Below, one piece after another: positions 21,713-31,822 of a stretch of DNA of 64,000 bases. The notes beneath the pieces are model-generated. The model had not been told where the DNA came from. It worked only from the letters and a program-made list of their open reading frames with translations, and ran no database searches. The position numbers and the translations under genes are program-made. Each line of letters begins with the position of its first letter. The first letter of the stretch is position 1. Origin of the DNA: Zopfochytrium polystomum (taxonomy: Eukaryota; Chytridiomycota; Chytridiomycetes; Chytridiales; Chytridiaceae); the NCBI GenBank assembly GCA_025765615.1, contig JAIVFJ010000081.1, positions 186,001 to 250,000 on the forward strand, in the 5' to 3' direction.

Positions 21713-23150
21713 CCCTCCATCGTCATTTGCCCACCACTTCACACCCCACCCTTTGAGCATGCCTTGCAGCCACTCTACAGTCTTGGGTTGGCCCCCCTCC
21801 CAAGTTACTGGGTTTTGGGCACAACAGCGATGCTGGAAACGAACGAGCAGTCAAGCTGGCATCATCTGTACCCACAACTTCCAATCCAACTTTTTTACCA
21901 GTCCTCTCACAACAGATCCTCCCAGCCACTGCCTTCATCTCAAATACCCCAGTCTTGGGCCAACTTCCATGACAACTGTGTCTCATCTCAGGTCTCTCTC
22001 ATCATTTCGCTCTTCTGACCACCTCAGCCTTTGCCCACATCACCCACAACCCTGACCTAGTTCATTGGGAAGCCACGTTTCTCGTTCTCCACTCTGGTAT
22101 TAAACCCTCTTCCCCCTTTGGCACCCTCCCTGGCTCTGCTCGTCGCAAGAATTGACTTCAAATCCTCAGCAACACTTTGCCACCCAAAAGTTCTACACCA
22201 ACGACACCCTCAAATCTACCCCAATGGCCTCTGTCGTCAACGCCACCACACTTTGGAAACCACAGAGCATGTCTGGCAATGCCCTGCAGCTGCTGACACC
22301 ATTAGCATGATTCGCAACACCTTTGCTGAAACTCTTTCCTCCTCTGTTACTCCTGCTGTCTCCTTCCCACGCCCATCGCATGTACTGGCTCTCCCACCCT
22401 GAATTCTTTTTGACCATCAGTCTTGTATCAATTTTTCCTCCCTCCTTCGTGGTTTCATCCCCCAATCCTTTTATGATGCCTTATTCTCACACGGTAACCC
22501 TGCTGCCTCTGTCCTTAAAACCCTTGCTACCACTTACCATCAGCTCCTTCTTGACGCCCATCAACTCATTTGGATTCTCTGTTGGGACAACACTATCTCT
22601 TGGGAGAAGTCACAGTCCATCAAGCCATCTGACAAGTGCTCCAAACCCCACAAATCCCCTCCACCAAATTCCCAGACCTCTCACTCTCACTCCCTGGCCT
22701 CTCACCCACTGTCTTCTCCAATTGTCAACCCTTCCCTCCTTCCCAACTCTTACTCTATCATCCCATGGAACTCATAACATCCCTTCACAACCCTCTCAAC
22801 CTCACTTCACCACATGTTGTCGCTGTCACTCCACTGACACTTGCCCAGACATCTGGCTTTTGCGCACCAAGGCTTCTTCCAGATGGATTGACCACTACCT
22901 CAGCCGCATAAAACTTGTTGCAGGCATTATCTGGCTTCACCATGCAATAGAAGTTCCCTCACAACAAGCAAGAGCCACCCTTCTCCTTTGATCATTGTGG
23001 CGTTATGTGTGGTGGAGATGCCTGACGACCCTGTAAGTCTGTTGTGCATGGGGTGGGTTTGCTGCGGTGATATCTGGACGCAGTCTATAACAGTTCACTC
23101 TTTCTCTTCCTGCCAGCCCCTCTGGGGCTGGAACAATAAAAAAAAAATGC

Positions 23151-23492
23151 TTTCCCTCACTCTAGGGCCCAGATCCCAGGGTCAAAGGAGTGAGTATAGT
23201 CTCACAAGATTGTTGCCTTTCGTGGAGGTCCGAGTGTGTGGAGTGGAAAAAGGACACTGAGGGTTGAGTTTTGCTATGAAAATATTGATTTTTGAGGAAC
23301 TGTTCCTCAATTTGAGGTATCATTCCTCGATTTGAGGGACCGTTCCTCGAATCGAGCAATCACTCTTTCATTCGAGGAATCCTTCCTCGATTTGAGGAAC
23401 CATTCCTTGAATCCACTGCGTGGTATTTCGAGGCAGTGAGCAGTAGGATCTCAGCGCATTCAGTGGCTTATACTGCAATTCTTTTTGCGCTC
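23151..23492. other. Spacer with palindromic repeat
   Basis: It lies between the LINE-A poly(A) end and the stop codon of the six-TM gene. It contains the palindromic tandem repeat described separately. No gene. Confidence 0.5.
23293..23415. repeat. Palindromic tandem repeat (TTCCTCGATTTGAGGAACCA)
   Basis: About five to six copies of a 20-22 bp unit of the form TTCCTCGATTTGAGGAACCA. Each unit is itself nearly palindromic (TTCCTC / GAGGAA), so every repeat can form a hairpin. The units vary at the centre and at one arm. Confidence 0.75.
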
Positions 23493-24646
23493 TTAATATA
23501 GGAGGTTTAAGGATAACCCGATGAGGAGTACAAACAACCCAGCTCCTGCCAGCGCGAAGGATCCCGAACTTCCCTGCAAATCATCCACGAAATTAAATGA
23601 AGCATATAGCGATTCTCCAATCAAACAAAAATTGAATGTACTGTAACACTCACGCTGAGCTTAGTTCTTGTAAAGAACATTACCGCACTTTGGGTCGCGA
23701 AAGCAGCAAAGAAGGCCCATGGATGGAACCCTATCGTTAAAGCACTTCCTGCAGCAAGCGTTCCTTCTCCAAACCGCTCCACCAGCGAGTTCCACGGCGA
23801 AACTGCAAGTGGACTTGGCATTTTCATCGCCTGCATTCGTCGCAAGGCTTCGACCGCTCTTTCGTCCTTTCGCTTCATGATCGTCGTCTACAATCAAGAC
23901 GAAGAATTAGCTAGCAACTTAACCTTCCAAAATGAGTCCCAACCGCTGCATATAGACTCAACAAGCCAGCAAGCGCTTCGATGGACATCCATCCTAGAGC
24001 AAATGCCAGGGCGCCGACGCCGTTCTGGAAGGGGTAGACATGGAGAGCAAAAACACGAGCCCCACACTCCACGAACGCTATAATGACGCTAACGCTGGCG
24101 ATCGGGTCGAAAATACGAAACGCTACGACCGAATCCCGGACTGGGCGTCGAGAAAGAAGGCAGATGTACCAAAAGAGGGCGCCCCAAAGCATGCTGTCGT
24201 CCGTAAGCAATGCGCGCTGATGATCTCTTGACTTACGAGGTGAGCGGTGATTTCTCCAATCTGTCATTATCCGCGAATGTGAAGATTAAGCCGCCGATGA
24301 CAGCAGGATAAAGGTAGAATATGGCTGTTTGAGCGATTTCAGTGCGAATGGCTACTATCCGCTTCTCGTAGGCGGCGTCCTCAGAAGTGTCCTTTGCCGC
24401 CTCGTGGTATGCTCTTCGGAGCGTTTTGATCTCTTTCGATTTCATCGCAAAAAAGTCTGTCTTCTCATGCATCCATTCAAGGCGATAACGCGCCAATGCG
24501 GACCATGTGGACTGCCAAACGCGGCTGGGGACGCGGCGCTAGTCGCCTCCGGCGCGGTGGGAGCGGAGAACCCGTTCAAGCCGCTCGCGATCGCGCATCA
24601 AGGGGGTTGTGCTCGTCGGCTTCATGAAACTTTCGTGCCGCTGCAT
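23493..24646 (-). CDS. Six-pass membrane protein of unknown family
   Basis: Five exons: 24646-24572, 24511-24237, 24193-23944, 23887-23654 and 23573-23493 (915 nt, 304 aa). The introns are 60, 43, 56 and 80 nt, all GT-AG and frame-preserving. Residues 1-80 are hydrophilic and helical (KSKEIKTLRRAYHEAAKD). About six hydrophobic spans follow: TAIFYLYPAVIGGLIFTFA, MLWGALFWYICLL, IASVSVIIAFVECGARVFAL, GALAFALGWMSIEALAGLL, WAFFAAFATQSAVMFF and FALAGAGLFVLLIGLSLNL. A charged loop (MKRKDERAVEALRR) precedes the fifth. There is no signal peptide. I do not recognise the family. The consistent exon structure argues that it is a real gene. It is divergent to the PEX22-like gene. Confidence 0.75.
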
Positions 24647-25210
24647 GCGCGCAACTATGAAAATGGTCTTAATTCTTCCTTACGCTTCTTGCAGACAGTA
24701 TTGGGGTGCACAGTGTGAGACAATGCTCGCTCCATTGAACCCAGCATCACCCCCCAAAAGCAAGGAGAAGCAAATAAATAATTAAAGTCGAAAACAAAAT
24801 AGGGTAGCCTGTTGCTGGGGGTGTCAAATCAACTATTCGCCTACCCCTGAATCTCCTAATGTATGGCCTCCACTGTGATACCATCACTATATTTCAATAA
24901 TTCTCTCGGAGTTCTTCCTTTCAAGTTCTGATAGGACCACCCGCCGTCACCTCCTGAGAACAGAAGCGGTTCTGCAACTTAGCTGCAGGATTTGCCAAGA
25001 TTTGCCATTTTGAATATATTAATATCATATGTCACCTTTGCGTCCCAGACGAAGCCTCGTTCACGTGCCCATCCACGTGAAAAACGCGTGCCAGAACTTC
25101 CAATCGGCCGAAAACTAAACAAACCCACACACACACAACTGCACCCGCACACACGCACACTCGCACACAAGCGCACTCATACACCCCCCTTGTATCCTCT
25201 TGGGGTCGCC
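24647..25210. promoter_or_regulatory. Intergenic region between divergent genes, CA-rich tract
   Basis: It holds the upstream regions of the six-TM gene (-) and PEX22-like gene (+). A (CA)n-rich stretch lies at 25124-25185 just upstream of the PEX22-like start. AT-rich patches occur at 24770-24800. Confidence 0.4.
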
Positions 25211-26682
25211 ATGATCCGAGCGAAGCGCCCTGTCTCGCAGCCGCCATCGTTCACACCAAGAACTGGAGCACGATCCTCTTTATCTAACGCCAGAGATGCG
25301 GGGAGAGCGAGCTCCCTTCCCAAACCTCTTCCTGGAGCGAAGGGTGACCAAAGGCCATCCTTACCGAGGGGCCACCCACAAACCACAGCCGCCTCGGCAG
25401 TGTCAGCAATGACTGCCGCGGCGGGTGCCGCAGCCGCCTCCGCAGCCACTCCGTTGATCGGTGCCTCAGCTGCTACTCGTTCTGACGCTAGTCGAAACCG
25501 ACGCCGGACATACCTCGAGAGATTAGTCACTGAGCTCCTCAGTCGATTGAATGCTTTACGAGTAACAACAAGGTCATCTCGTGTTATAGGTTTCAGCGTC
25601 CGCGCTGCAGTAGCCGCAGTGCTGGTGTCATTGACTGCCTACTGCTCCTACCGTTTACTGTTCGTTCTTCTATGGCGCCGTCCCTCGAACAAGCAAATCC
25701 CCGATGCGGAAGGCGCTAATTCTGAGTTCAAACACCGATCGAGTGCCGATGCAGATCATTCCCCTCGCGCGACGCCACAACTGAAAGTGGAATCATCGCA
25801 ATCAACCGTAACTGAAGGAGCTCATCTCACTTCTTCGCTCTCAACCTCCACAAAACCTTCGCTCGCCATTGCGTCGTCTGGACCTTCCTCCAGTATACCA
25901 AGGCACGTAAAGGGCTTGCTGCTGACGGTGTCGGTGAAAAATGTAGGGATTTGACGACATTCCAGCAATCTTGTTCCCATCTTCTGACCCTACGACTCCG
26001 TGCGTGTCAGGTCATACTGTGGAGTCCTTCGCGGGATCCGCTTCATCCGAACTATGCGTTCATAGAATCAGCAATGCCTTTTCTGCATAGCCTGGTTGCC
26101 TCACCGCGCTACATCGTGCACCTTATTGCGGTTATCTCTTCGGATAGAGAGCAGGCACAAATTCAGAATCTCTTAACACGAACGGCTCGACTCACTCAGT
26201 CGGGACTTGATTCCCGACGGATCCTGTTCTGCGACACAGAAGAGGGAAAAGTTCACATTGTGAGGCACATTTCGCCGCACACCCATGTCGATAGTGATGA
26301 TTACGTCATTGAGAAAGTCTCGCAATACGTCAAGCGGGTAATTCGTGTTGCTCGAGGAAGAAGGTCTCTGGACGAGGGCGACGGCAGCGCCGAGAAACAC
26401 GCAGCTCGGTCTATTTCTCCGAGCGCTTCACTTACTTCAACTTCAACCACGTCTGTTTCGTCCGCAGACTCAGGAGCTTCAAACCGTGGAGAGGTGGCTC
26501 GGGTGGATGAATCCTCTGTGACGACCCAGTCGAGCTCCTTCATTCGTATCAACGGATCGGCGCATCCCACCCCGCCAGCTGAGTCGAAATTGCACGAGAT
26601 AGCGCGGCCGAGTGATCTCCTCATTAGGGCGAATAATGTGCAGACTGTTCGCAGTATTGTAGAGTCCGACCTTCTGGCGTAA
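25211..26682 (+). CDS. PEX22-like peroxisome biogenesis protein
   Basis: Two exons, 25211-25942 and 26011-26682, joined across a 68-nt intron (467 aa). PEX22 is the peroxisomal membrane anchor that recruits the ubiquitin-conjugating enzyme PEX4 for PEX5 recycling. The N-terminal 120 residues are Ala/Ser/Pro-rich and basic. One membrane anchor lies at about 126-156. After a Ser-rich linker comes the PEX4-binding Rossmann-like domain: GLLLTVSVKN, then a hydrophobic helix, then QAQIQNLLTRTARL, RRILFCDTEEGKVHIVRHI and HTHVDSD. The ILFC(D/S)TE-G--HIVRQL-P--H-D signature matches plant-type and fungal PEX22. The last 100 residues are Ser-rich and have no counterpart in that family. Identification rests on this signature and the anchor topology. 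Confidence 0.75.
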
Positions 26683-26754
26683 TAAAGGGAAAATAAAAAA
26701 GAAAGAAAGGACAAAAAATCTTTTTCGTGTCAAAGAAGAGAGGAGAACGAAGAG

Positions 26755-27765
26755 ATGGCCGACGACGACAAGACCCAGGTGAGGACGGTCTGGGAATGCG
26801 CATGTAACTCCCGCGACGCCGAATGGTGGCTGTCTTCGGGAAGGGGAAATCCTTCACGCCGTATCGTGTTTGCATGGATGCGACTGCGTACGGTAGAAAC
26901 ACTGAGACTGCGGTCGGTTGTTCCAGGCAGCGGCTGCTGGGTTGCTGGTCCATCAGCTTGTCAGCCCTTCCCAGCAGTCCTCGCAGTCCTCGCAGTCTTC
27001 TTTCTCCATTTCCACCCATCTCTCGATGCGTTAATAGCTACTCACAATTCTTTCGAAGAACCCAGAGAATGCTGTTGAGGAGGAGGTCGAACCCTCACCG
27101 GATGTCCACTTCGAAGCAGTTGTAAAACTCGATCAGCTGGAAGAAATCAAGACATTCGAAGAGGACGAGGATGTTCTGTTCAAGATGTAAGCTGAAATGC
27201 GTGAGATGCATGAGTACCTCATGCTGATCGGTATTATGAACCCTTAGGCGCGCCAAGCTTTTCCGCTTCGATAAGGGCGGGAATGAATGGAAGGAACGTG
27301 GGACCGGCGACGTTAAGCTGCTCCAGCACAAGGAAAACAAGAAGATTCGGTTGCTGATGCGGCGGGACAAGACCCTCAAGATCTGCGCGAACCACTACCT
27401 CACTCAGGCCATGCAGTTGCAAGCTAATGTGGGGTCCGACCGGTCATGGGTCTACAGTGTGGCTGCCGATTTTGCCGAAGGAGAAGCCCGCGCCGAAACT
27501 CTGGCCATTCGGTTTGCTAACACAGAGAGTAAGTACAGCCTTTTGAATGGGTGAACTTCTGCCGTATAACCTCTTGCATGTTGCTATTCCGCTCTTGTGC
27601 GCAGACGCCGAAAAGTTCAAGGAGAAATTTATTGAATGCCAGAAGCTGAACGCGGAGAATGAGAAGAAGGAGGAGGCCGCCGGTAACTCGGAGAAGAAGG
27701 AAGAGAAGAAGGAGGAGAAGAAGGAGGAGGCAGCCGCAGCGAAGGATGAGGAGGAGGACCTTTGA
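26755..27765 (+). CDS. RANBP1: Ran-binding protein 1
   Basis: Four exons: 26755-26778, 27059-27186, 27248-27528 and 27605-27765 (594 nt, 197 aa). RanBP1 binds RanGTP and stimulates RanGAP in nucleocytoplasmic transport. The single Ran-binding domain is complete: [77 protein letters not shown] and [18 protein letters not shown]. It is followed by a Lys/Glu tail ending DEEEDL. The first exon codes only eight residues and is followed by a 280-nt intron, unusually long here. The other introns are 61 and 76 nt. It shares its strand with the PEX22-like gene upstream (72 bp away) and TBCB downstream (88 bp). Confidence 0.95.
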
Positions 27766-27853
27766 AGGCCCCAAACAGCAACACAGATCTCCGTTTCAGT
27801 TGCCACCCTTTTCTTTACTTTTCGTTTTGTTGATTTTTTCCAACATTTTGAAA

Positions 27854-28889
27854 ATGCTTCATCAACCGATCAGCGTCCAAGCCCCTATTGTAACCCTTAA
27901 TGTCACAAGCGAAGCGGCATCATCGGAGCGCCGATTCGATCGCAGCCTGACACTGCCATCCCTGAAGGTGCTCCATTCACTCAATATCGTTTTGGCTGGC
28001 GTTCCTAATGCCCTACCGCTTGCGATCTGCGGGATCCCGTAGGAACGTTTGGAACCGCTCACTGGTGTGCCAACTGCGTCCATGAAGTTGACAGCCTTCA
28101 CAGCGAATGGAGAGCGCGTTTGCGCACTGGACGACGACTCCAAAATGCTGGGATATTATCCCCTTTCGGACTACATGAGATTGCACGTAAGCTCTTAAAT
28201 AGTGTGCGCCGTATAAACATTTTTAGCAACACATCACCGTCCACTAGGTGGAGGACACTAACCCTCACAAAACGGCTGGAATGTACACAGACCTTTCACT
28301 TGTTGAAAAGTATGAGATGCCAACGGCGGAGTACGAGAAGCGGCAAGGTGGCGTAGCCTCATTGAATTGTTGACGGCTAAGCGTTTCCGTCTCCACGAAC
28401 ACAGATTCCGTGTTGGCTTTCAAGCAGCGAAACAAGCTTGGAAGATTTGCGGCTTCCGAATCTACCCCATCGAACGAGTCCGAGGAGTTTCGGGAGGAAG
28501 CTTCCAAGATACAGGTTGGCGACCGCTGCAAGGTTGAGACGGAACAGGAGGGCGGCCTTGCAAAGCTGGGCACGGTGCGGTTTGTTGGTGAGTTTCAAAG
28601 GTATACTCTATGTTGTCAGTCTGACGATGATTGCAGGGAAAACTCAGTTTAAACCGGGCTATTGGGTTGGAGTTGAGTACGATGAACCTGTGGGCAAGCA
28701 CGATGGAACGTGAGTGCGGTGCTCCAGAGTGTGGGTGCGGCGATTGGGACCTGACGTCTTTGTTTCACAGAGTTTGCGGGCGTCAAATACTACAGTTGCC
28801 AGTCGAAGCACGGTGCATTCGTTCGACCGAACAAGCTGACAATTGGAGATTTTCCAGAGGAAGATCTGCTTGGAGAGGAAGAAATATGA
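27854..28889 (+). CDS. TBCB: Tubulin-folding cofactor B, with a one-base disruption
   Basis: Six exons: 27854-27967, 28043-28186, 28248-28347, 28405-28587, 28637-28709 and 28771-28889. TBCB captures alpha-tubulin in the folding pathway with cofactor E. An N-terminal ubiquitin-like domain ([24 protein letters not shown] is the start of its first strand) is followed by a helical linker ([23 protein letters not shown]). The CAP-Gly domain follows, with [19 protein letters not shown] and then [16 protein letters not shown]. The acidic C-terminus, EEEI, resembles the DEI end of TBCB. Every junction keeps frame except within the last exon: after DGT-VCG one extra base lies before VKYYSC near 28783. 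Either the assembly has a one-base error, the true acceptor differs, or the gene is damaged. All other features look intact. Confidence 0.85.
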
Positions 28890-28966
28890 AGTAACAGACT
28901 GCCAACGTGTTTCACATTTTTCATGTGGGCATCCTTCAAGCAGAAAGACGAGAGCGCAAATACTAA

Positions 28967-30115
28967 TCAGTTTATTTGCCTTGGTTTTTTGCTCGTTGTT
29001 CGGATAGCTTTATCCAATACTGCGTGTGTTTGCTTTGCCCCCTCCGATGCGAGCGACAAAACCTCCTCCAAACAGTCCATGGGCAAGCGAGACTCCATCT
29101 GCCAATCATCAATCAGTATGTTGGAATTCAACGTGAGCATCATACCGAAAGAAGGACAACTTTTCCACTTCGGGGAAGAATGCCAACAGTTGAGACGGGA
29201 ATGTCCGAAGACTCCTCCAGATAGTTAACGTCTGAGTAATGTTTAGATACAAATTGGAGGTGATGACGGGCGAGAACCAACCAAGCACAGCACATTTATT
29301 TGCGTAAGCCGCAGAGCACGCAGCCACGTAGTCGAACATTGGAATGCCTGCGAATACGCTCATCAGATGAAAATGTTGAAAAAAAAGAATGTTGAAAACA
29401 AGCTAGGAACCTGCGTCGATTAGCGCAAGGGTAGCAGCGTTCACGGCGGTGTGAAGAATTCCTGCATTAGATGAAGAGAGTAAGCTGCAGCCAATACAAT
29501 GATGAGCTGATCAAACCTCCGTCAAATTGAAGTATTTGAATCTCGATGCAAATCTCCGATCTGGGGAAGGTCGCAGTCATTACTGCTGCTTCAAAGACCG
29601 ACTTAATATTATTTGCCATATCTAGGAGTCGCCTGAAAACAAATGAGGAAATAACCGACTGCCAGAAGGAAGTCAGAACCTGTCTCGTTTCATCTGCTGC
29701 TTTCGTTCACCGGTGCTGAAGCTCGCAACGTTTATGTCAATGGAAATTGATGCCCTGTCGTGCTGTCCCCCTCTTCTAAAAGGCTGCAGTTTCGTTCAAT
29801 CCCAGCTCCGATGTGAATGCGTTTACCTCCTTGGGCCCATAAATCGCAGCGATGCACTTCGTGTTACCTTGTTCCAAATACGCGGATCCTTTAGGGCAGT
29901 TGTTTGTGAGGTGCATTCCTCGTCCACGGTTGTCGTTCACTCTTTACCGTCAGCTTTCGGCACCGCTCCAACTCGACAATTAATGCGGCGCAGTTCGGAA
30001 GCTCGACGCCCGTCGACTCTCAGTCCTTTCGAGAATGGGTAGTGGAAAGGTCAGATCGGCCTCGCATCGGTATAAAAACGAGGCGGTTACCCTCAGGGTC
30101 AACAATCTCGTGCAT
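28967..30115 (-). CDS. EXOSC4: Exosome core subunit RRP41/EXOSC4
   Basis: Nine exons: 30115-30091, 30025-29948, 29888-29827, 29762-29680, 29632-29517, 29461-29411, 29347-29282, 29231-29146 and 29098-28967 (699 nt, 232 aa). This is one of six RNase-PH-like ring subunits of the RNA exosome. The protein begins MHEIVDPEGLRVDGRRASEL and runs through AYLEQGNTKCIAAIYGP, ASFSTGERKQQ, SVFEAAVMTATFPRSEI, AVNAATLALIDAGIPMFDYVAACSA and GILPRSGKVVLLSMESRLP. All match RRP41 in order. Eight introns of 49-69 nt interrupt 232 codons, which makes it exon-dense. It faces TBCB tail-to-tail (77 bp) and POLR3D head-to-head with only 55 bp between start codons. Confidence 0.95.
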
Positions 30116-30170
30116 GTCGCGAGCCGCGGAATGTGAAAAAAGAAAGAAAGAAAGATGGACGACAGACAGG
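30116..30170. promoter_or_regulatory. 55-bp bidirectional promoter interval EXOSC4/POLR3D
   Basis: Only 55 bp separate the divergent start codons. It contains a GAAA-rich run (30137-30154). No TATA box is visible inside the interval, and any core promoter for one gene must overlap the 5' UTR or first exon of the other. Confidence 0.5.
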
Positions 30171-31616
30171 ATGGTGGCCGCAACGAGACTGGCACGGACC
30201 CCGACCAAGGGGCCGCCGTCGATGGCACAAGCACAGGTACGCAGCAAACTGAAAGCTGCAAACTCATCACTTCGTTTGAAAGGAGGGGGTGCAGGCGCAC
30301 CTGCAAAACGGAGTGGTCCGGTAGGAGTGAACAGGTTTCCAACACCAAGTATCTGACAGAGAGGATCCTGTGCCCATCTGGGGGAGCAGCCGAAGTTTAA
30401 GCCGAACATCCAGGCTGCCACGATGGCCCCAAGGTGATTCAACGTATCTCCTTTGGTAAGCACTGCTTACTTGGCGATTATAGTATACCAGAGCCGGCCA
30501 ACGACATTGAACCGCCATTTGGACAACGTCCAATTCGAAAGGTATTGTTAACGCTCTCGCTGAATATTGGCTCTTTATTCTTCCGCCAACCATGTGCATG
30601 CAGGAATTCCGGCAGTTCGACCGTGAGCGCCCAAGGCGCGAAAGGCCTCGAATTGAGGACACAATGATGCCAGCGGGTTTATTTGCGTTAGGCCCAGCCC
30701 AACAGAAATGTGAGAGCCCTGTTCTTCTATGCCTGAACACTTCCCACTTTGCTGACTTGAAAGTAGCAGGTGCAGTTTCATCAGGTGGGAGCAGTCGCTC
30801 TACCGCCAGCGCAGGAGGCGCTGGTATTGGGGGGTCCTCGACGTCAGCTGCGGAGGGCACAGCCGAAAGCTCAAAGCGCGCGAAGGCACCAAAAACCGGC
30901 CTGAAAACGGAGGTTACTTATTTCGACTCAATTGCGGTAATGTCAGACGAAGAAGAGGAGGAGTTCGATCGACGGGATCAGTGGAATCCATTGAATGTGA
31001 CGAAAGCAGTCAGTAAGTTGATGATTGTGCCGTTGAGGGTGTTTGTTGTCTTCTGATGGTTTTAAAGAAAAGCTGGACGGGGATGGTCAACACACAGACG
31101 TAACTTTCGCCGGAACGACGAAAGATCGTCCAGAAAATGCCGACTACTTTGCCGACTTTTTGGACGCGCATGTACGTGCACCGTCTGCAATCAATAGCTA
31201 AGCAAAAACCAGGTGCGACAACTCCTATACTTCCAGCTTCCCTCAGACCTGCCAGAATTCGAAGTCGTCCCAACAGAAGACATAGGCATACCTGTAAAGG
31301 AGGACCCAGATGCACCTTCTAGCAGGCCTTCACTCGTGAACAAGGGGCCGGAGGGACTGGTTGGAAAACTGCAACTCTTCAGATCCGGGCGAATGAAAAT
31401 TGTGTTTGGAAGCATCGCCCTTGATGTGGGTCTGCCTCTCCTACTGAGCAGGTTTAATTAATCTGCCCTCAGGTCACTCCAGCCCCAACGACAACCTGCA
31501 TCCAAGAAGTGGTGTCTGTTGACAAAGCACGACAAAGAGCTTGCGTTTTGGGCCCAGTGTCGAAACGATATCTTTGCACTCCAAATATCGACGATTTGCT
31601 TACAGCCTCGACTTGA
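30171..31616 (+). CDS. POLR3D: RNA polymerase III subunit RPC4 (POLR3D/RPC53)
   Basis: Eight exons: 30171-30320, 30390-30433, 30484-30541, 30604-30709, 30770-31012, 31068-31171, 31213-31425 and 31473-31616 (1062 nt, 353 aa). RPC4 heterodimerises with RPC5 on Pol III and acts in termination and reinitiation. The N-terminus is basic (KKxKPNIQ-type motif: PKFKPNIQAAT). An Arg-rich helix and the PAGLFALGPAQQ motif follow, then a Gly/Ser linker and acidic patches (MSDEEEEEFD). The diagnostic C-terminal dimerisation domain reads EGLVGKLQLFRSGRMKIVFG, then TCIQEVVSVD and SKRYLCTPNIDDLL. The fourth intron (30710-30769, 60 nt) is in frame and stop-free, so retention would give a slightly longer protein. 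Confidence 0.88.
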
Positions 31617-31822
31617 ACAATCAAAAATATGACACTCTTCGGTGCAAAATTATTATACTTTTCTTGGGCAGATTCACCGAGGTACCCTTCCCCAACCCCA
31701 CGCCACCCAAGAAAAATACAATCATAACCCTCCCGCTGCCCGAAGCTTAGCAAAAATATCAGGGTACAACTTTGATACGTATATCTGCCAAACAGTTATT
31801 GGCATGATTTCACCTTCCAAAG

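Larger units (their letters stand above)
18648..23150 (+). mobile_element. LINE-A copy 2, interrupted by three LTR insertions
   Basis: Non-LTR retrotransposon relic. The 5' part encodes a reverse-transcriptase fragment with a damaged active site (FALVDNTNTL near 18730) and downstream thumb-like sequence to about 19500. The RNase H domain is at 20954-21300, with DADGSLRN, TTAEIAALLAAL and RLDNLGVV providing the acidic residues. The finger TTEHVWQCP lies near 22255. The 3' end has the terminal sequence GGGGCTGGAACAAT followed by poly(A) at about 23139. It is interrupted by LTR-A (minus) at 19832-20138, LTR-A (plus) at 20267-20712 and LTR-B at 21302-21712. The reading frames are broken elsewhere too. 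Confidence 0.85.

Noticed and set aside
24994..25210. Upstream extension of the PEX22-like frame to 24992
   Set aside because: It translates the CA-rich tract. The ATG at 25211 is the first Met before family-like sequence.
26301..27019. Minus-strand frames over PEX22-like and RanBP1
   Set aside because: They are shadows of the plus-strand genes, whose proteins match known families.
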